The notes under the pieces: model-generated
What the model saw: the letters and a program-made list of their open reading frames with translations, nothing else
What the model was told of the DNA's origin: nothing
Databases searched by the model: none
Program-made: the position numbers and the translations under genes
Shown: piece after piece, positions 1-6,569 of the stretch
Numbering within the stretch: position 1 is the first letter of the stretch
How the letters are laid out: the number at the start of each line of letters is the position of its first letter
NCBI GenBank assembly: GCA_964422555.1
Contig: CAYRBR010000072.1
Location: 1-6,911 of the forward strand
Source: JAGLCW01 sp964422555
Lineage (GTDB): Bacteria; Caldisericota; Caldisericia; UBA6126
Length of the DNA stretch: 6,911 nt
Direction: 5' to 3'

Positions 1-394
1 TAGGAAATGGATTGGGGATTTCTTCCCCGTTAAAATATGCTTTTTGGCTTGGATACTCTAATTTGAGGATTCCTTCTTCAGAGCATCCAAATGTATAATA
101 ATACTTTTCAGGATCTAATGAAATTATACTAACATCAGCATAAAGTCTGTCTGGACATGGAAGATATACACTTATTCCAGCTCTTCCACATGTTTGATCA
201 ATAAATATGGGATACAGCAAAGCTCCTGTTCCTTCTACTCCATCTACCACACCACGAAAATCAAGTGATCCAACCTTAAAGACATACTGGTAACTTTCGG
301 GTCGATACTTCTCTTCCGCTTGAGTAGTTGTGTTGAAGAAGAAAACTGAAAACAATAGAAAGAACAAAATAATGATTGCAAAAGTTCTTTTCAT
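1..394 (-). CDS. Secreted protein of unknown function, N-terminal part (cut by left edge)
   Basis: The frame is open from an ATG at 392-394 to the window edge: 131 codons, no stop. A good ribosome binding site (GGAG, preceded by AAA, at about 403-408) lies 8 bases before the ATG and fixes the start. Residues 1-27 form a typical Sec signal peptide: MKRT, then a very hydrophobic stretch of Ile, Leu and Phe, then a likely cleavage after TTTQA before EEKYRP. There is no lipobox cysteine, so the product should be exported, not lipid-anchored. The mature part is rich in Tyr, Gly and aromatic residues, with three cysteines near residues 70, 81 and 104 that could form disulfides. The look is of a beta-rich extracellular domain, but I recognise no family. 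It is divergent from the MarR-ABC operon. An overlapping frame starting at 464 lacks these signals and is a shadow. Confidence 0.75.
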   Translation of the reverse strand, partial: MKRTFAIIILFFLLFSVFFFNTTTQAEEKYRPESYQYVFKVGSLDFRGVVDGVEGTGALLYPIFIDQTCGRAGISVYLPCPDRLYADVSIISLDPEKYYYTFGCSEEGILKLEYPSQKAYFNGEEIPNPFP

Positions 395-512
395 ACAAGA
401 CACTCCTTTCTCCCTTTTTCAAGGTCCAATGTGTGACAAAAAAGTACACACACTTCTTATTCATATTTTAATCTACAGAAAATAAAATGCAAGAAAACTC
501 AAAATATAAGAA

Positions 513-520
513 TTAGCTAG
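513..520. promoter_or_regulatory. Upstream operator-like half-site (TTAGCTAG)
   Basis: TTAGCTAG at 513-520 repeats exactly the 8 bases at 551-558 in the core of the large palindrome, 38 bp further on. It sits just upstream of the -35 box of the marR promoter, on the side facing the divergent secreted-protein gene. It could be an auxiliary MarR contact or chance in AT-rich DNA. Confidence 0.35.
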
Positions 521-522
521 AG

Positions 523-550
523 TTGACAATTCATTTTATTGGTTTATTAT
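523..550 (+). promoter_or_regulatory. Sigma-70-type promoter of the marR-ABC operon
   Basis: A perfect -35 TTGACA at 523-528 is followed, after a 16-bp spacer, by the -10 TATTAT at 545-550 (5 of 6 to consensus). The predicted transcription start is near 557, about 34 bases before the marR ATG. The -10 box is itself the left end of the palindromic operator, so regulator binding and polymerase binding should exclude each other. Confidence 0.75.
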
Positions 551-568
551 TTAGCTAGCTAAATAATA
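545..568. promoter_or_regulatory. Perfect 24-bp palindrome, probable MarR operator
   Basis: Left arm TATTATTTAGCT at 545-556 is the exact reverse complement of the right arm at 557-568, with no central spacer or mismatch. It covers the -10 box and the expected transcription start directly upstream of a MarR-family gene. MarR dimers bind inverted repeats of about this size, often over their own promoter, so autorepression is the natural reading. No T-run follows it, and its centre leaves little room for a hairpin loop, so a terminator is unlikely. Confidence 0.8.
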
Positions 569-590
569 GTACTTGAAAGGATAGTGATAT

Positions 591-1019
591 ATGAATCCTA
601 CAGACGAAGCACTGGGAAGTTTGTTTCACGAGTTGATACGGCTTCACCACAAGAGAATGAGTGAAATATTTGCCAGTCATGGTTTGTATGCAGCTCAACC
701 TCATTTGTTGCGAATTCTATGGAAACGGAATGGACGAAGTCAGAATGACTTTGTGGAAAAGCTTCACCTACAACCTGCAACGGTGTCGAATATTCTAAAA
801 AGAATGGAAAATTCGGGTCTTATCTTGCGGGAAAAAGATGCGAATGATCATCGTATTACCCGAGTGTATCTAACTGAACAAGGAAATGCAATACAGTCTC
901 AATGCAGTGAAGCTTTTGAAACCATTAAACAGCGTTGGTTTAAGGGATTTACCATGGAGGAAAAAATATTGTTAAAACGTTTACTGTTACAAATGTGTGA
1001 GAATTTATCGGAAGAGTAG
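591..1019 (+). CDS. MarR-family winged-helix transcriptional regulator
   Basis: This 142-residue protein has the normal length and layout of MarR regulators. An N-terminal helix (about 5-30) and C-terminal helices (about 98-139) form the dimer part. They flank a winged helix-turn-helix at about 33-97. The recognition helix is around QPATVSNILKRME (61-73), and the wing carries the family pattern DANDHRITRVYLT (83-95), with Asp86, Arg88 and Arg91 at the conserved places. The start is supported by GAAAGGA at 575-581, 9 bases before the ATG. It heads an operon with two ABC exporter genes 43 bp downstream, the order seen in rcrRPQ of Streptococcus mutans. It probably represses itself and the exporter through the palindrome at 545-568 and is relieved by a ligand, perhaps an exported compound (inference). 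Cys105 and Cys136 are present, but I see no OhrR-like N-terminal sensing cysteine. Confidence 0.92.
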   Translation: MNPTDEALGSLFHELIRLHHKRMSEIFASHGLYAAQPHLLRILWKRNGRSQNDFVEKLHLQPATVSNILKRMENSGLILREKDANDHRITRVYLTEQGNAIQSQCSEAFETIKQRWFKGFTMEEKILLKRLLLQMCENLSEE

Positions 1020-1022
1020 TGT

Positions 1023-1052
1023 AACTAATAATGCTTAGTTGGCTAACTATTA
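1023..1052 (+). promoter_or_regulatory. Secondary operator-like inverted repeats before the first ABC gene
   Basis: In the marR-ABC gap, the stretch 1035-1052 matches 14 of 18 positions of 551-568 in the main palindrome. Its own core is a 14-bp imperfect inverted repeat (TAGTT 1036-1040, AACTA 1045-1049). A third half-site, AACTAA at 1023-1028, can also pair with TTAGTT at 1035-1040. The set ends next to the AAAGG ribosome binding site (1052-1056) of the first ABC gene. It may be a second MarR site or a weak alternative RNA structure; the stems are short and AT-rich. Confidence 0.45.
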
Positions 1053-1062
1053 AAGGTGTTGT

Positions 1063-2793
1063 ATGAAACTAATAACGAAGTACTTAAGGAAATACTGGGG
1101 GTATTCAATTTTAGCCCCCTTGTTAATGTTGATAGAGGTAGTTTGCGATTTACTTCAACCAAACTTGCTTGCGAAAATAATTGACCAGGGAATTCCATCG
1201 GGAGATATTTCCTTTATTGTTCAAACTGGTTTAACGATGGTTGGTGTGGCTGTTATTGGAATGATTGGTGGATTTGGTTGCACCATTGCTGCCAGTATTT
1301 TTAGTCAGAAATCGGGAACTGATATACGATATGAATTGTTTACAAAGGTACAGGGATTTTCATTTTCTTCTCTGGATCGGTTTTCAACCTCTTCTCTTTT
1401 AACCCGTCTTACAAACGATGTTGTCCAGGTACAGAACCTGTTAATGTTGTTGTTACGAATGTTTGTAAGGGCCCCACTTCTGTGTATAGGGGGAATTTTT
1501 ATGGCCATTTCACTAAATGCAAAATTAAGCCTTATTTTGGTTGTAATTGTTCCCATTGTAGGGTTTACCCTTTTTGTTATCATGAAAAAGGGTCTTCCCT
1601 TGTTTACTAAGGTGCAGGAAAAAGTGGATCGAGTAAACCAGGTTGTACAGGAAAACTTATCCGCTATACGAGTGGTCAAGGCTTTTGTTCGAGAGAGAAA
1701 AGAGAAAAAGCGCTTCCACACAGCTAATAAAAACTTACGGGATATGAATGTAAAGGCTTTTAAGTTAATGATTCTTACGATGCCTATTATGATGCTTTGT
1801 GTAAATGTAAGCGTTATTGCTATTCTGTGGTTTGGTGGAGTGCAGGTGTATGCTGGAACCATGCAGATTGGGCAAATTATGGCATATATCAATTATATGA
1901 CTCAAATTTTAATTGCCTTAATGATGATTACCTTTTTGTTAATCTATTTTAGTAGAGCTCAGGCTTCTGCAAATAGAATTAATGAAGTATTGCAAACGAA
2001 AATCGATATAGTAAATGTGTCCAACCCAATTGTAAAACCCATTCGAAAAGGGATTATTCAGTTTGACTCTGTGTCGTTTGCATACCATTCTACCTCTCCA
2101 ATTCTAAGTAACATCTCTTTTTCGGTGCAACAGGGAGAAACAATTGGAATTATTGGAGGAACTGGATCTGGGAAAAGTACACTATTGCAACTAATTCCCA
2201 GATTGTATGAATGTACCAGTGGGCAAATTCTTATTCAGGGAAACAATATAAAAAATTATGATTTACATACCCTTCGACAGTCGATTGGGTTTGTTTTGCA
2301 AAATACGATTCTCTTTTCGGGCACGATTCGAGATAATTTAAAATGGGGGAATGAGAATGCTTCCCAAGAGACAATTGAAGAATCTGCGAGAATTGCCCAA
2401 GCTCACACCTTTATCGAAGGTTTTCCCAAGGGGTATGATACTGTTCTTGGGCAAAAAGGAGTGAATTTATCGGGAGGACAAAAGCAGCGTATTGCGATTG
2501 CCAGAGCATTGCTAAAGGTTCCTCCAATTCTTCTGCTGGACGATAGCACTAGTGCTGTAGATATGGCAACGGAAGCAAGAATACAAGAAAACTTACGAAA
2601 GGTTCTGAAAAACACAACAACATTTATTGTGGCTCAGAGAGTTAATTCCATTATGAATGCCGACACAATTATTGTACTGGAAGAGGGTACGATTGCTTCC
2701 ATAGGTAATCATAGTAAATTAATGAAAGAAAGCTCGTTGTACCAGGAAATATATCGATCACAGGTGCAGGAAGGAGTGACTGATGGACGATAA
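1063..2793 (+). CDS. Heterodimeric ABC exporter, subunit with the degenerate ATP site
   Basis: This 576-residue half-transporter has an N-terminal six-helix membrane domain (segments near 15-37, 53-78, 132-152, 155-175, 235-258 and 270-296) followed by a nucleotide-binding domain. Visible motifs are Walker A GGTGSGKST (365-373), Q-loop Gln413, a perfect LSGGQ signature (469-473) and Walker B ILLLDD. Asp494 takes the place of the catalytic glutamate, and the switch histidine is Gln525 (VAQRV). This pattern marks the degenerate subunit of heterodimeric exporters such as BmrC, LmrC or TM287; its intact LSGGQ serves the partner's ATP site. It should act in the cytoplasmic membrane, exporting drugs, peptides or lipids; the substrate cannot be read from sequence. 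AAAGG at 1052-1056 precedes the ATG. The gene overlaps the next by 11 bp, so the two subunits are probably made in step. Confidence 0.93.
   Translation: MKLITKYLRKYWGYSILAPLLMLIEVVCDLLQPNLLAKIIDQGIPSGDISFIVQTGLTMVGVAVIGMIGGFGCTIAASIFSQKSGTDIRYELFTKVQGFSFSSLDRFSTSSLLTRLTNDVVQVQNLLMLLLRMFVRAPLLCIGGIFMAISLNAKLSLILVVIVPIVGFTLFVIMKKGLPLFTKVQEKVDRVNQVVQENLSAIRVVKAFVRERKEKKRFHTANKNLRDMNVKAFKLMILTMPIMMLCVNVSVIAILWFGGVQVYAGTMQIGQIMAYINYMTQILIALMMITFLLIYFSRAQASANRINEVLQTKIDIVNVSNPIVKPIRKGIIQFDSVSFAYHSTSPILSNISFSVQQGETIGIIGGTGSGKSTLLQLIPRLYECTSGQILIQGNNIKNYDLHTLRQSIGFVLQNTILFSGTIRDNLKWGNENASQETIEESARIAQAHTFIEGFPKGYDTVLGQKGVNLSGGQKQRIAIARALLKVPPILLLDDSTSAVDMATEARIQENLRKVLKNTTTFIVAQRVNSIMNADTIIVLEEGTIASIGNHSKLMKESSLYQEIYRSQVQEGVTDGR
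2771..2776 (+). promoter_or_regulatory. Ribosome binding site inside the end of the first ABC gene
   Basis: AAGGAG lies 6 bases before the ATG at 2783, within the last codons of the upstream gene. It fixes the start of the second ABC gene and, with the 11-bp overlap (2783-2793, shifted frame), points to translational coupling of the two exporter subunits. Confidence 0.75.
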
Positions 2794-4603
2794 AAAAGTT
2801 AGCAACAAGTCAAACTTCCGACCTGGATTTGGTGGTGGTCATGGATCAATGGGCACCGGAGAAAAACCAAAGAATATTGGCTTAACGATGAAACGACTAT
2901 GGGCTTACATGTCGCAATATAGGGGGAAGTTCGCATGGTTAGTTTTATGTGTGATATTGGCATCTGCAGCTGTTATTATTGGACCTTATTTAATTGGGGT
3001 TGCGATTGATGATTATATTATTCCTGCCGACTTTGTAGGATTGGCAAAAATACTGGGTGTACTTCTGGTTGTGTATGGATCTCGTTCTTTTTTCTATTGG
3101 CTTCAGAATGTAATCATGATTGATATTGCGCAAGACACTGTATTAACCTTACGAAAAGAAATCTTTCACAAACTGCAGACTTTGCCAATACGGTACTTTG
3201 ACACCCATTCCAAAGGGGATATCATGAGCAGAGTAACCAATGATATTGAAAATATCAGCAATACGCTAAACTCCGCAGTTAGCCAATTCTTAACCAGTTT
3301 GCTATCGGTTGTGGGTACGTTTGTTATGATGCTATTGTTAAGTCCTTTACTAACTTTGTTTGCAATGCTAATTGTGCCTATTATGGTTTTTGTTACTAAG
3401 TTCATTGCCACTCGAACCAAGAAATATTTCCTGCAACAGCAACAACATTTGGGGAAATTGAATGGAATCATTGAAGAAACGATATCAGGGCAAAAAGTAG
3501 TGAAAGTGTTTACCCATGAAAATGCAATGATAGCTTCTTTTTCGGGTGAAAATCAATTGCTTCTCCATGCGGGTGTAAAAGCACAGATTTTTGCAGGAAT
3601 CATTCCTCCTTTCATGGGAGTTCTAAATAACCTTAGTTTTGCTATTGTGGCTGGAGTAGGTGCGTGGATGGTACTAGCTAATATGATAACTGTGGGTATC
3701 ATAGCCAGTTTTGTGAATTATACCAGACAGTTTACGCGTCCATTAGCCGAGATGGCAAACCAGTTTACCATGATACAATCTGCCATTGCTGGGGCAGAAC
3801 GAGTGTTTCAGGTTCTGGATGAAGAACCAGAGCTTGCCGATATAACCAACGCTCATGTGTTTCAGGCTGTAAAAGGAAAAGTAGAATTTTCAGATGTTAC
3901 TTTTGGGTATACTTCTTCGAATCCTGTTTTAAAGCATATTACGTTTACTGCAGAACCTGGGCAAAGTATTGCTCTGGTTGGACCAACAGGTGCGGGTAAA
4001 ACCACTATGGTAAATTTGTTAACGCGTTTTTATGATATTCAGGCAGGAACCATTGCCATAGATGGTGTTCCTCTACAGAAAATACAAAGAGAATCACTTC
4101 GAAATTCTTTGGCAATAGTCTTGCAAGATACTCACCTGTTTTCAGAATCGGTTAGAGAGAACATCCGATATGGTCGATTAGATGCAACTGATGCCGAAGT
4201 AGAAGCGGTTGCCCGAATGGCAAATGCACATCACTTTATTACTCGATTGCCAAACGGGTATGACACCATCTTAACCGAAGATGGTGAAAACATTAGCGAA
4301 GGACAACGACAGCTCTTGTCGATAGCAAGAGCTATTCTAGCGGATCCTCCTATCTTAATTCTGGATGAAGCCACCAGTAGTGTTGATACGCGAACTGAAA
4401 TGCACATCCAGGAAGCTATGTTGAAGTTAATGCAGGGAAGAACCAGTTTTGTTATTGCACACAGGTTGAGCACCATACGGAAATCCGATTTAATATTGGT
4501 AATTGATCATGGAGAAATAATTGAACGAGGTACTCACTCCGAGCTAATGAAAAAAAGAGGATTCTACTATCGACTTCATCAGAAAAAACACATTGATGAT
4601 TAA
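2783..4603 (+). CDS. Heterodimeric ABC exporter, subunit with the consensus catalytic residues
   Basis: This 606-residue half-transporter begins with a soluble Gly- and Lys-rich tail (about 1-35, with GFGGGHGSMGTGEKPKN) of a kind common in the longer partner of such pairs. Six membrane segments follow (near 50-72, 88-109, 164-186, 187-208, 266-290 and 295-315). The nucleotide-binding domain has Walker A GPTGAGKTT (400-408, Lys406), Q-loop Gln448, Walker B ILILDE with catalytic Glu529, and switch His560 (IAHRL). Its signature is degenerate: ISEGQ (504-508) instead of LSGGQ. The intact Walker motifs and Glu of this subunit plus the LSGGQ of the upstream partner make one active ATP site; the other site combines Asp494 and Gln525 of the partner with ISEGQ. 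This matches BmrD, LmrD and TM288. It is the last gene of the operon; a strong terminator follows 15 bp after the stop. Confidence 0.93.
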   Translation: MDDKKVSNKSNFRPGFGGGHGSMGTGEKPKNIGLTMKRLWAYMSQYRGKFAWLVLCVILASAAVIIGPYLIGVAIDDYIIPADFVGLAKILGVLLVVYGSRSFFYWLQNVIMIDIAQDTVLTLRKEIFHKLQTLPIRYFDTHSKGDIMSRVTNDIENISNTLNSAVSQFLTSLLSVVGTFVMMLLLSPLLTLFAMLIVPIMVFVTKFIATRTKKYFLQQQQHLGKLNGIIEETISGQKVVKVFTHENAMIASFSGENQLLLHAGVKAQIFAGIIPPFMGVLNNLSFAIVAGVGAWMVLANMITVGIIASFVNYTRQFTRPLAEMANQFTMIQSAIAGAERVFQVLDEEPELADITNAHVFQAVKGKVEFSDVTFGYTSSNPVLKHITFTAEPGQSIALVGPTGAGKTTMVNLLTRFYDIQAGTIAIDGVPLQKIQRESLRNSLAIVLQDTHLFSESVRENIRYGRLDATDAEVEAVARMANAHHFITRLPNGYDTILTEDGENISEGQRQLLSIARAILADPPILILDEATSSVDTRTEMHIQEAMLKLMQGRTSFVIAHRLSTIRKSDLILVIDHGEIIERGTHSELMKKRGFYYRLHQKKHIDD

Positions 4604-4618
4604 GAAGAATCTATAAGA

Positions 4619-4654
4619 AGAAAAGGGGATTGTGAACTCACAATCCCCTTTTCT
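4619..4654. terminator. Bidirectional Rho-independent terminator
   Basis: A perfect inverted repeat with 17-bp arms (4619-4635 and 4638-4654) contains the GC-rich core GGGGATTGTG / CACAATCCCC. The arms end in A-run and T-run, so both strands give a hairpin followed by a U-rich tail, stronger on the plus side. It lies in the 66-bp gap between two convergent genes and should end both transcripts. Confidence 0.9.
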
Positions 4655-4669
4655 ATTTGAACAGTTTTT

Positions 4670-6364
4670 CTACTGGGTAATGACAATGAAATTGGAAGGA
4701 GTACTATATAGTTTTTCCATTTCTCCTTCATTGTTTTCTGTTGTTATAAAGGCACAAATATAATATATGTGTTCACCTTCGGGAACTTCGCTAATGGATA
4801 TAGTATGAGTTTCTTCTGTTGTATTCTCAATAGATGTTACCTCTATTGGTTCTTTCGCATTCCATTCAAATAGAGTGAAGCCTTCTGCCTCAAATGGATA
4901 GGAAAATGTGAATACAATTTGGTTTTCTTGTATTTCGTGAAGGACATTGGAAGGAGCCAGTGGAGAACGTTCTGGTACAATCACTTCTACTCGGTACGAG
5001 TATATAATTCCTTTTTTATTCGTAGCAGCAATTTTATACCAATATGTTGTACCTGGTTCTACATTTTCATCTGTCCAGGCTGCAGTACTTGGGTCTTCTA
5101 TGCTAGTAATGGATTCAAAATTGTTGATACCATCTTTTCTAAGAATTTGAATTGTAGCAGGCTCTACAGTATTGTTTGTCCAATGAAGCTGTACGCCATT
5201 TTCGGAAATATGGATAGTGGCTACTTCGGTAGGAATAAAGGGAAACTCACATAAAGTGCGAATGTTGTTTAATACAACGGGGTAGTATTTATCGAAATTT
5301 GGATATATAGTACGATGTGCCTCGTAGTTAACTAGCCAATCTTCAATGTAATCATTGTAAGCAAACGCTTCTTCGATATCTTCTAATCGTTGTTCTTCCC
5401 AGTCTTTTTCACCAAATTCTACTAGTGTGAAACGTTGGGAAATTCCACGTACCAGGTGTTCAATGATACAATCATTCCAGGATCTAATGTCAATATATCG
5501 CATAGGTCGCTGAATTGGATAGAACAGTTTTTCGGTGGCTTCAATTTCTCTTCGATTCTTATAGAAGATTGGATTCACAAAAGCATAACTAAAACTTTTC
5601 AGAAGCTGCTTGTGTAGTTCATCGGGGGTTTGCCAATACGGAATTTTTGCATCATCTTGTTCATCAACATCATACGGACCTAGAAGGGCAAAATACTTTG
5701 TATTTACATGTGTAGCGTATCCTTTTTCACTGAACAAGGGAACTAATATTAGTTCATAGCTGCGATCTGTGAAACCAAAATACTCTTCTAGCATAGGAAT
5801 TGTCTTTTTCGTTTCTAGTTTTTTTTCTGCAATTTCGACTGCCTCCTGGTAGAACTGTAAGTGGTCTTCGTAAAAATACATAAAATCAGTTTCTTCTGCG
5901 AAGTCGCGTAGTAGTGCTAAGAAGTCATTCAGATTCCGTTCTCCTCCACCTCGTTCAATGATCTCTTTTGAAAAAGGAATTTCAATTTTCAATTCAGGTG
6001 GTTCGGATAGGTGTAACATAAAGGTGGAAGGAATCTCCTGTGAGAAGCCAAGAATATACCACATATAAGAAAACTGTCTGACGACAGGATGTCGCCAATA
6101 GGGAAAGAACTCATCCTGTACTTCCCGAACATAATCGAAATCTAATTCAGTCATAGGCCAGGCACCAATCATTAACTGCAGCACAGATATAAGTTCAATG
6201 CGTGGATCAGAGGATACAACAACCTGTTTGTTGGATTCAGACATGGGCATCCAGGGTTCAGAGTCTGCAAAAGCAGCCTGTACAGGAGTTGCTAAAATGG
6301 ACAAAGACAGGCCAGTAATCATCAGCCATTTCATCACGTTCTTCACTGGTGTGTGTAACTTCAT
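4670..6364 (-). CDS. Secreted DUF4932-like protein with fibronectin III-like domains; HEXXH motif lost
   Basis: This 564-residue protein starts with a Sec signal peptide (Lys8 and Lys12, hydrophobic 13-25, likely cleavage after ATPVQA or AFA near 30-33) and has no lipobox. GAGG at 6371-6374, 6 bases before the ATG, supports the start. Residues about 52-350 resemble DUF4932, a family of putative secreted metallopeptidases, as I remember it: the opening DPRIELISVLQLMIG (53-67), a long helical part with DFLALLRDF (147-155), then YELILVPL (203-210), ALLGPY (226-231), SFSYAFVNP (257-265) and IIEHLVRGI (300-308). Where the family has a zinc-binding HEXXH before AFVNP, this protein has KSFSY (256-260), so peptidase activity looks lost. 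Residues about 377-464 form a fibronectin type III domain (VQLHW, PGTTYWYKIAATN), and 467-564 look like a second, more divergent one. Role unknown; perhaps binding at the cell surface or outside the cell. Confidence 0.8.
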   Translation of the reverse strand: MKLHTPVKNVMKWLMITGLSLSILATPVQAAFADSEPWMPMSESNKQVVVSSDPRIELISVLQLMIGAWPMTELDFDYVREVQDEFFPYWRHPVVRQFSYMWYILGFSQEIPSTFMLHLSEPPELKIEIPFSKEIIERGGGERNLNDFLALLRDFAEETDFMYFYEDHLQFYQEAVEIAEKKLETKKTIPMLEEYFGFTDRSYELILVPLFSEKGYATHVNTKYFALLGPYDVDEQDDAKIPYWQTPDELHKQLLKSFSYAFVNPIFYKNRREIEATEKLFYPIQRPMRYIDIRSWNDCIIEHLVRGISQRFTLVEFGEKDWEEQRLEDIEEAFAYNDYIEDWLVNYEAHRTIYPNFDKYYPVVLNNIRTLCEFPFIPTEVATIHISENGVQLHWTNNTVEPATIQILRKDGINNFESITSIEDPSTAAWTDENVEPGTTYWYKIAATNKKGIIYSYRVEVIVPERSPLAPSNVLHEIQENQIVFTFSYPFEAEGFTLFEWNAKEPIEVTSIENTTEETHTISISEVPEGEHIYYICAFITTENNEGEMEKLYSTPSNFIVITQ

Positions 6365-6414
6365 TCATAACCTCGTTTCGTTGTTTTTCACAATGTGTAC
6401 TTTTCAACCTTAAT

Positions 6415-6420
6415 ATTATA
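6415..6420 (-). promoter_or_regulatory. Possible -10 box for the secreted DUF4932-like gene
   Basis: On the minus strand a perfect TATAAT occurs about 50 bases before the ATG at 6364, inside the gap to the upstream kinase gene. No convincing -35 lies 16-18 bp upstream; the nearest candidate, TTGAAA (6443-6448), is 22 bp away. The site is plausible from its position, but the promoter would be weak or activator-dependent. Confidence 0.35.
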
Positions 6421-6511
6421 GTGGGGGTTTCCCTGAAAAAGGTTTCAAAATGAATAGAGTTACCAAACAAAAAAGTTCACTCGAAGATTTGTTTGGAAGA
6501 ATTAATTGAAG

Positions 6512-6569
6512 AAAAAAAACTAGATGACCTGATTGTATTTGCAAACCACGCGATAACACTAATCTAGTT
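6512..6569 (-). terminator. Weak candidate terminator after the nucleoside-diphosphate kinase gene
   Basis: On the minus strand, AACTAGAT (6569-6562, overlapping the kinase stop codon) can pair with ATCTAGTT (6525-6518), and a run of eight T follows (6519-6512). The stem is only 8 bp and AT-rich, the loop is 36 bases, and the arm shares two bases with the T-run. It may work poorly, in which case the kinase and the secreted-protein gene could be partly co-transcribed. Confidence 0.3.

Noticed and set aside
276..464. Minus-strand frame of 62 codons overlapping the secreted-protein start
   Set aside because: It has no ribosome binding site and reads out of frame with the signal-peptide ORF that starts at 394 behind a good GGAG; it is a shadow.
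545..568. The palindrome as a transcription attenuator or terminator
   Set aside because: It overlaps the -10 box, has no T-run after it, is AT-rich, and has no spacer for a loop; an operator fits better.
1305..1892. Long antisense frame (195 codons) within the first ABC gene
   Set aside because: It lies entirely inside a clearly recognised membrane-domain gene on the other strand, shows no domain of its own, and its Ile/Thr-rich make-up is typical of antisense reading.
4919..5254. Plus-strand frames of 111 and 67 codons opposite the fibronectin III region
   Set aside because: Both are antisense to a well-supported coding domain, have no convincing ribosome binding site, and resemble no known protein.
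6258..6470. Minus-strand 70-codon frame over the start of the secreted DUF4932-like gene, with an ATG at 6366-6368 beside the true start
   Set aside because: The overlapping frame shows no signal peptide or domain, whereas the ATG at 6362-6364 opens a signal peptide followed by 564 codons.
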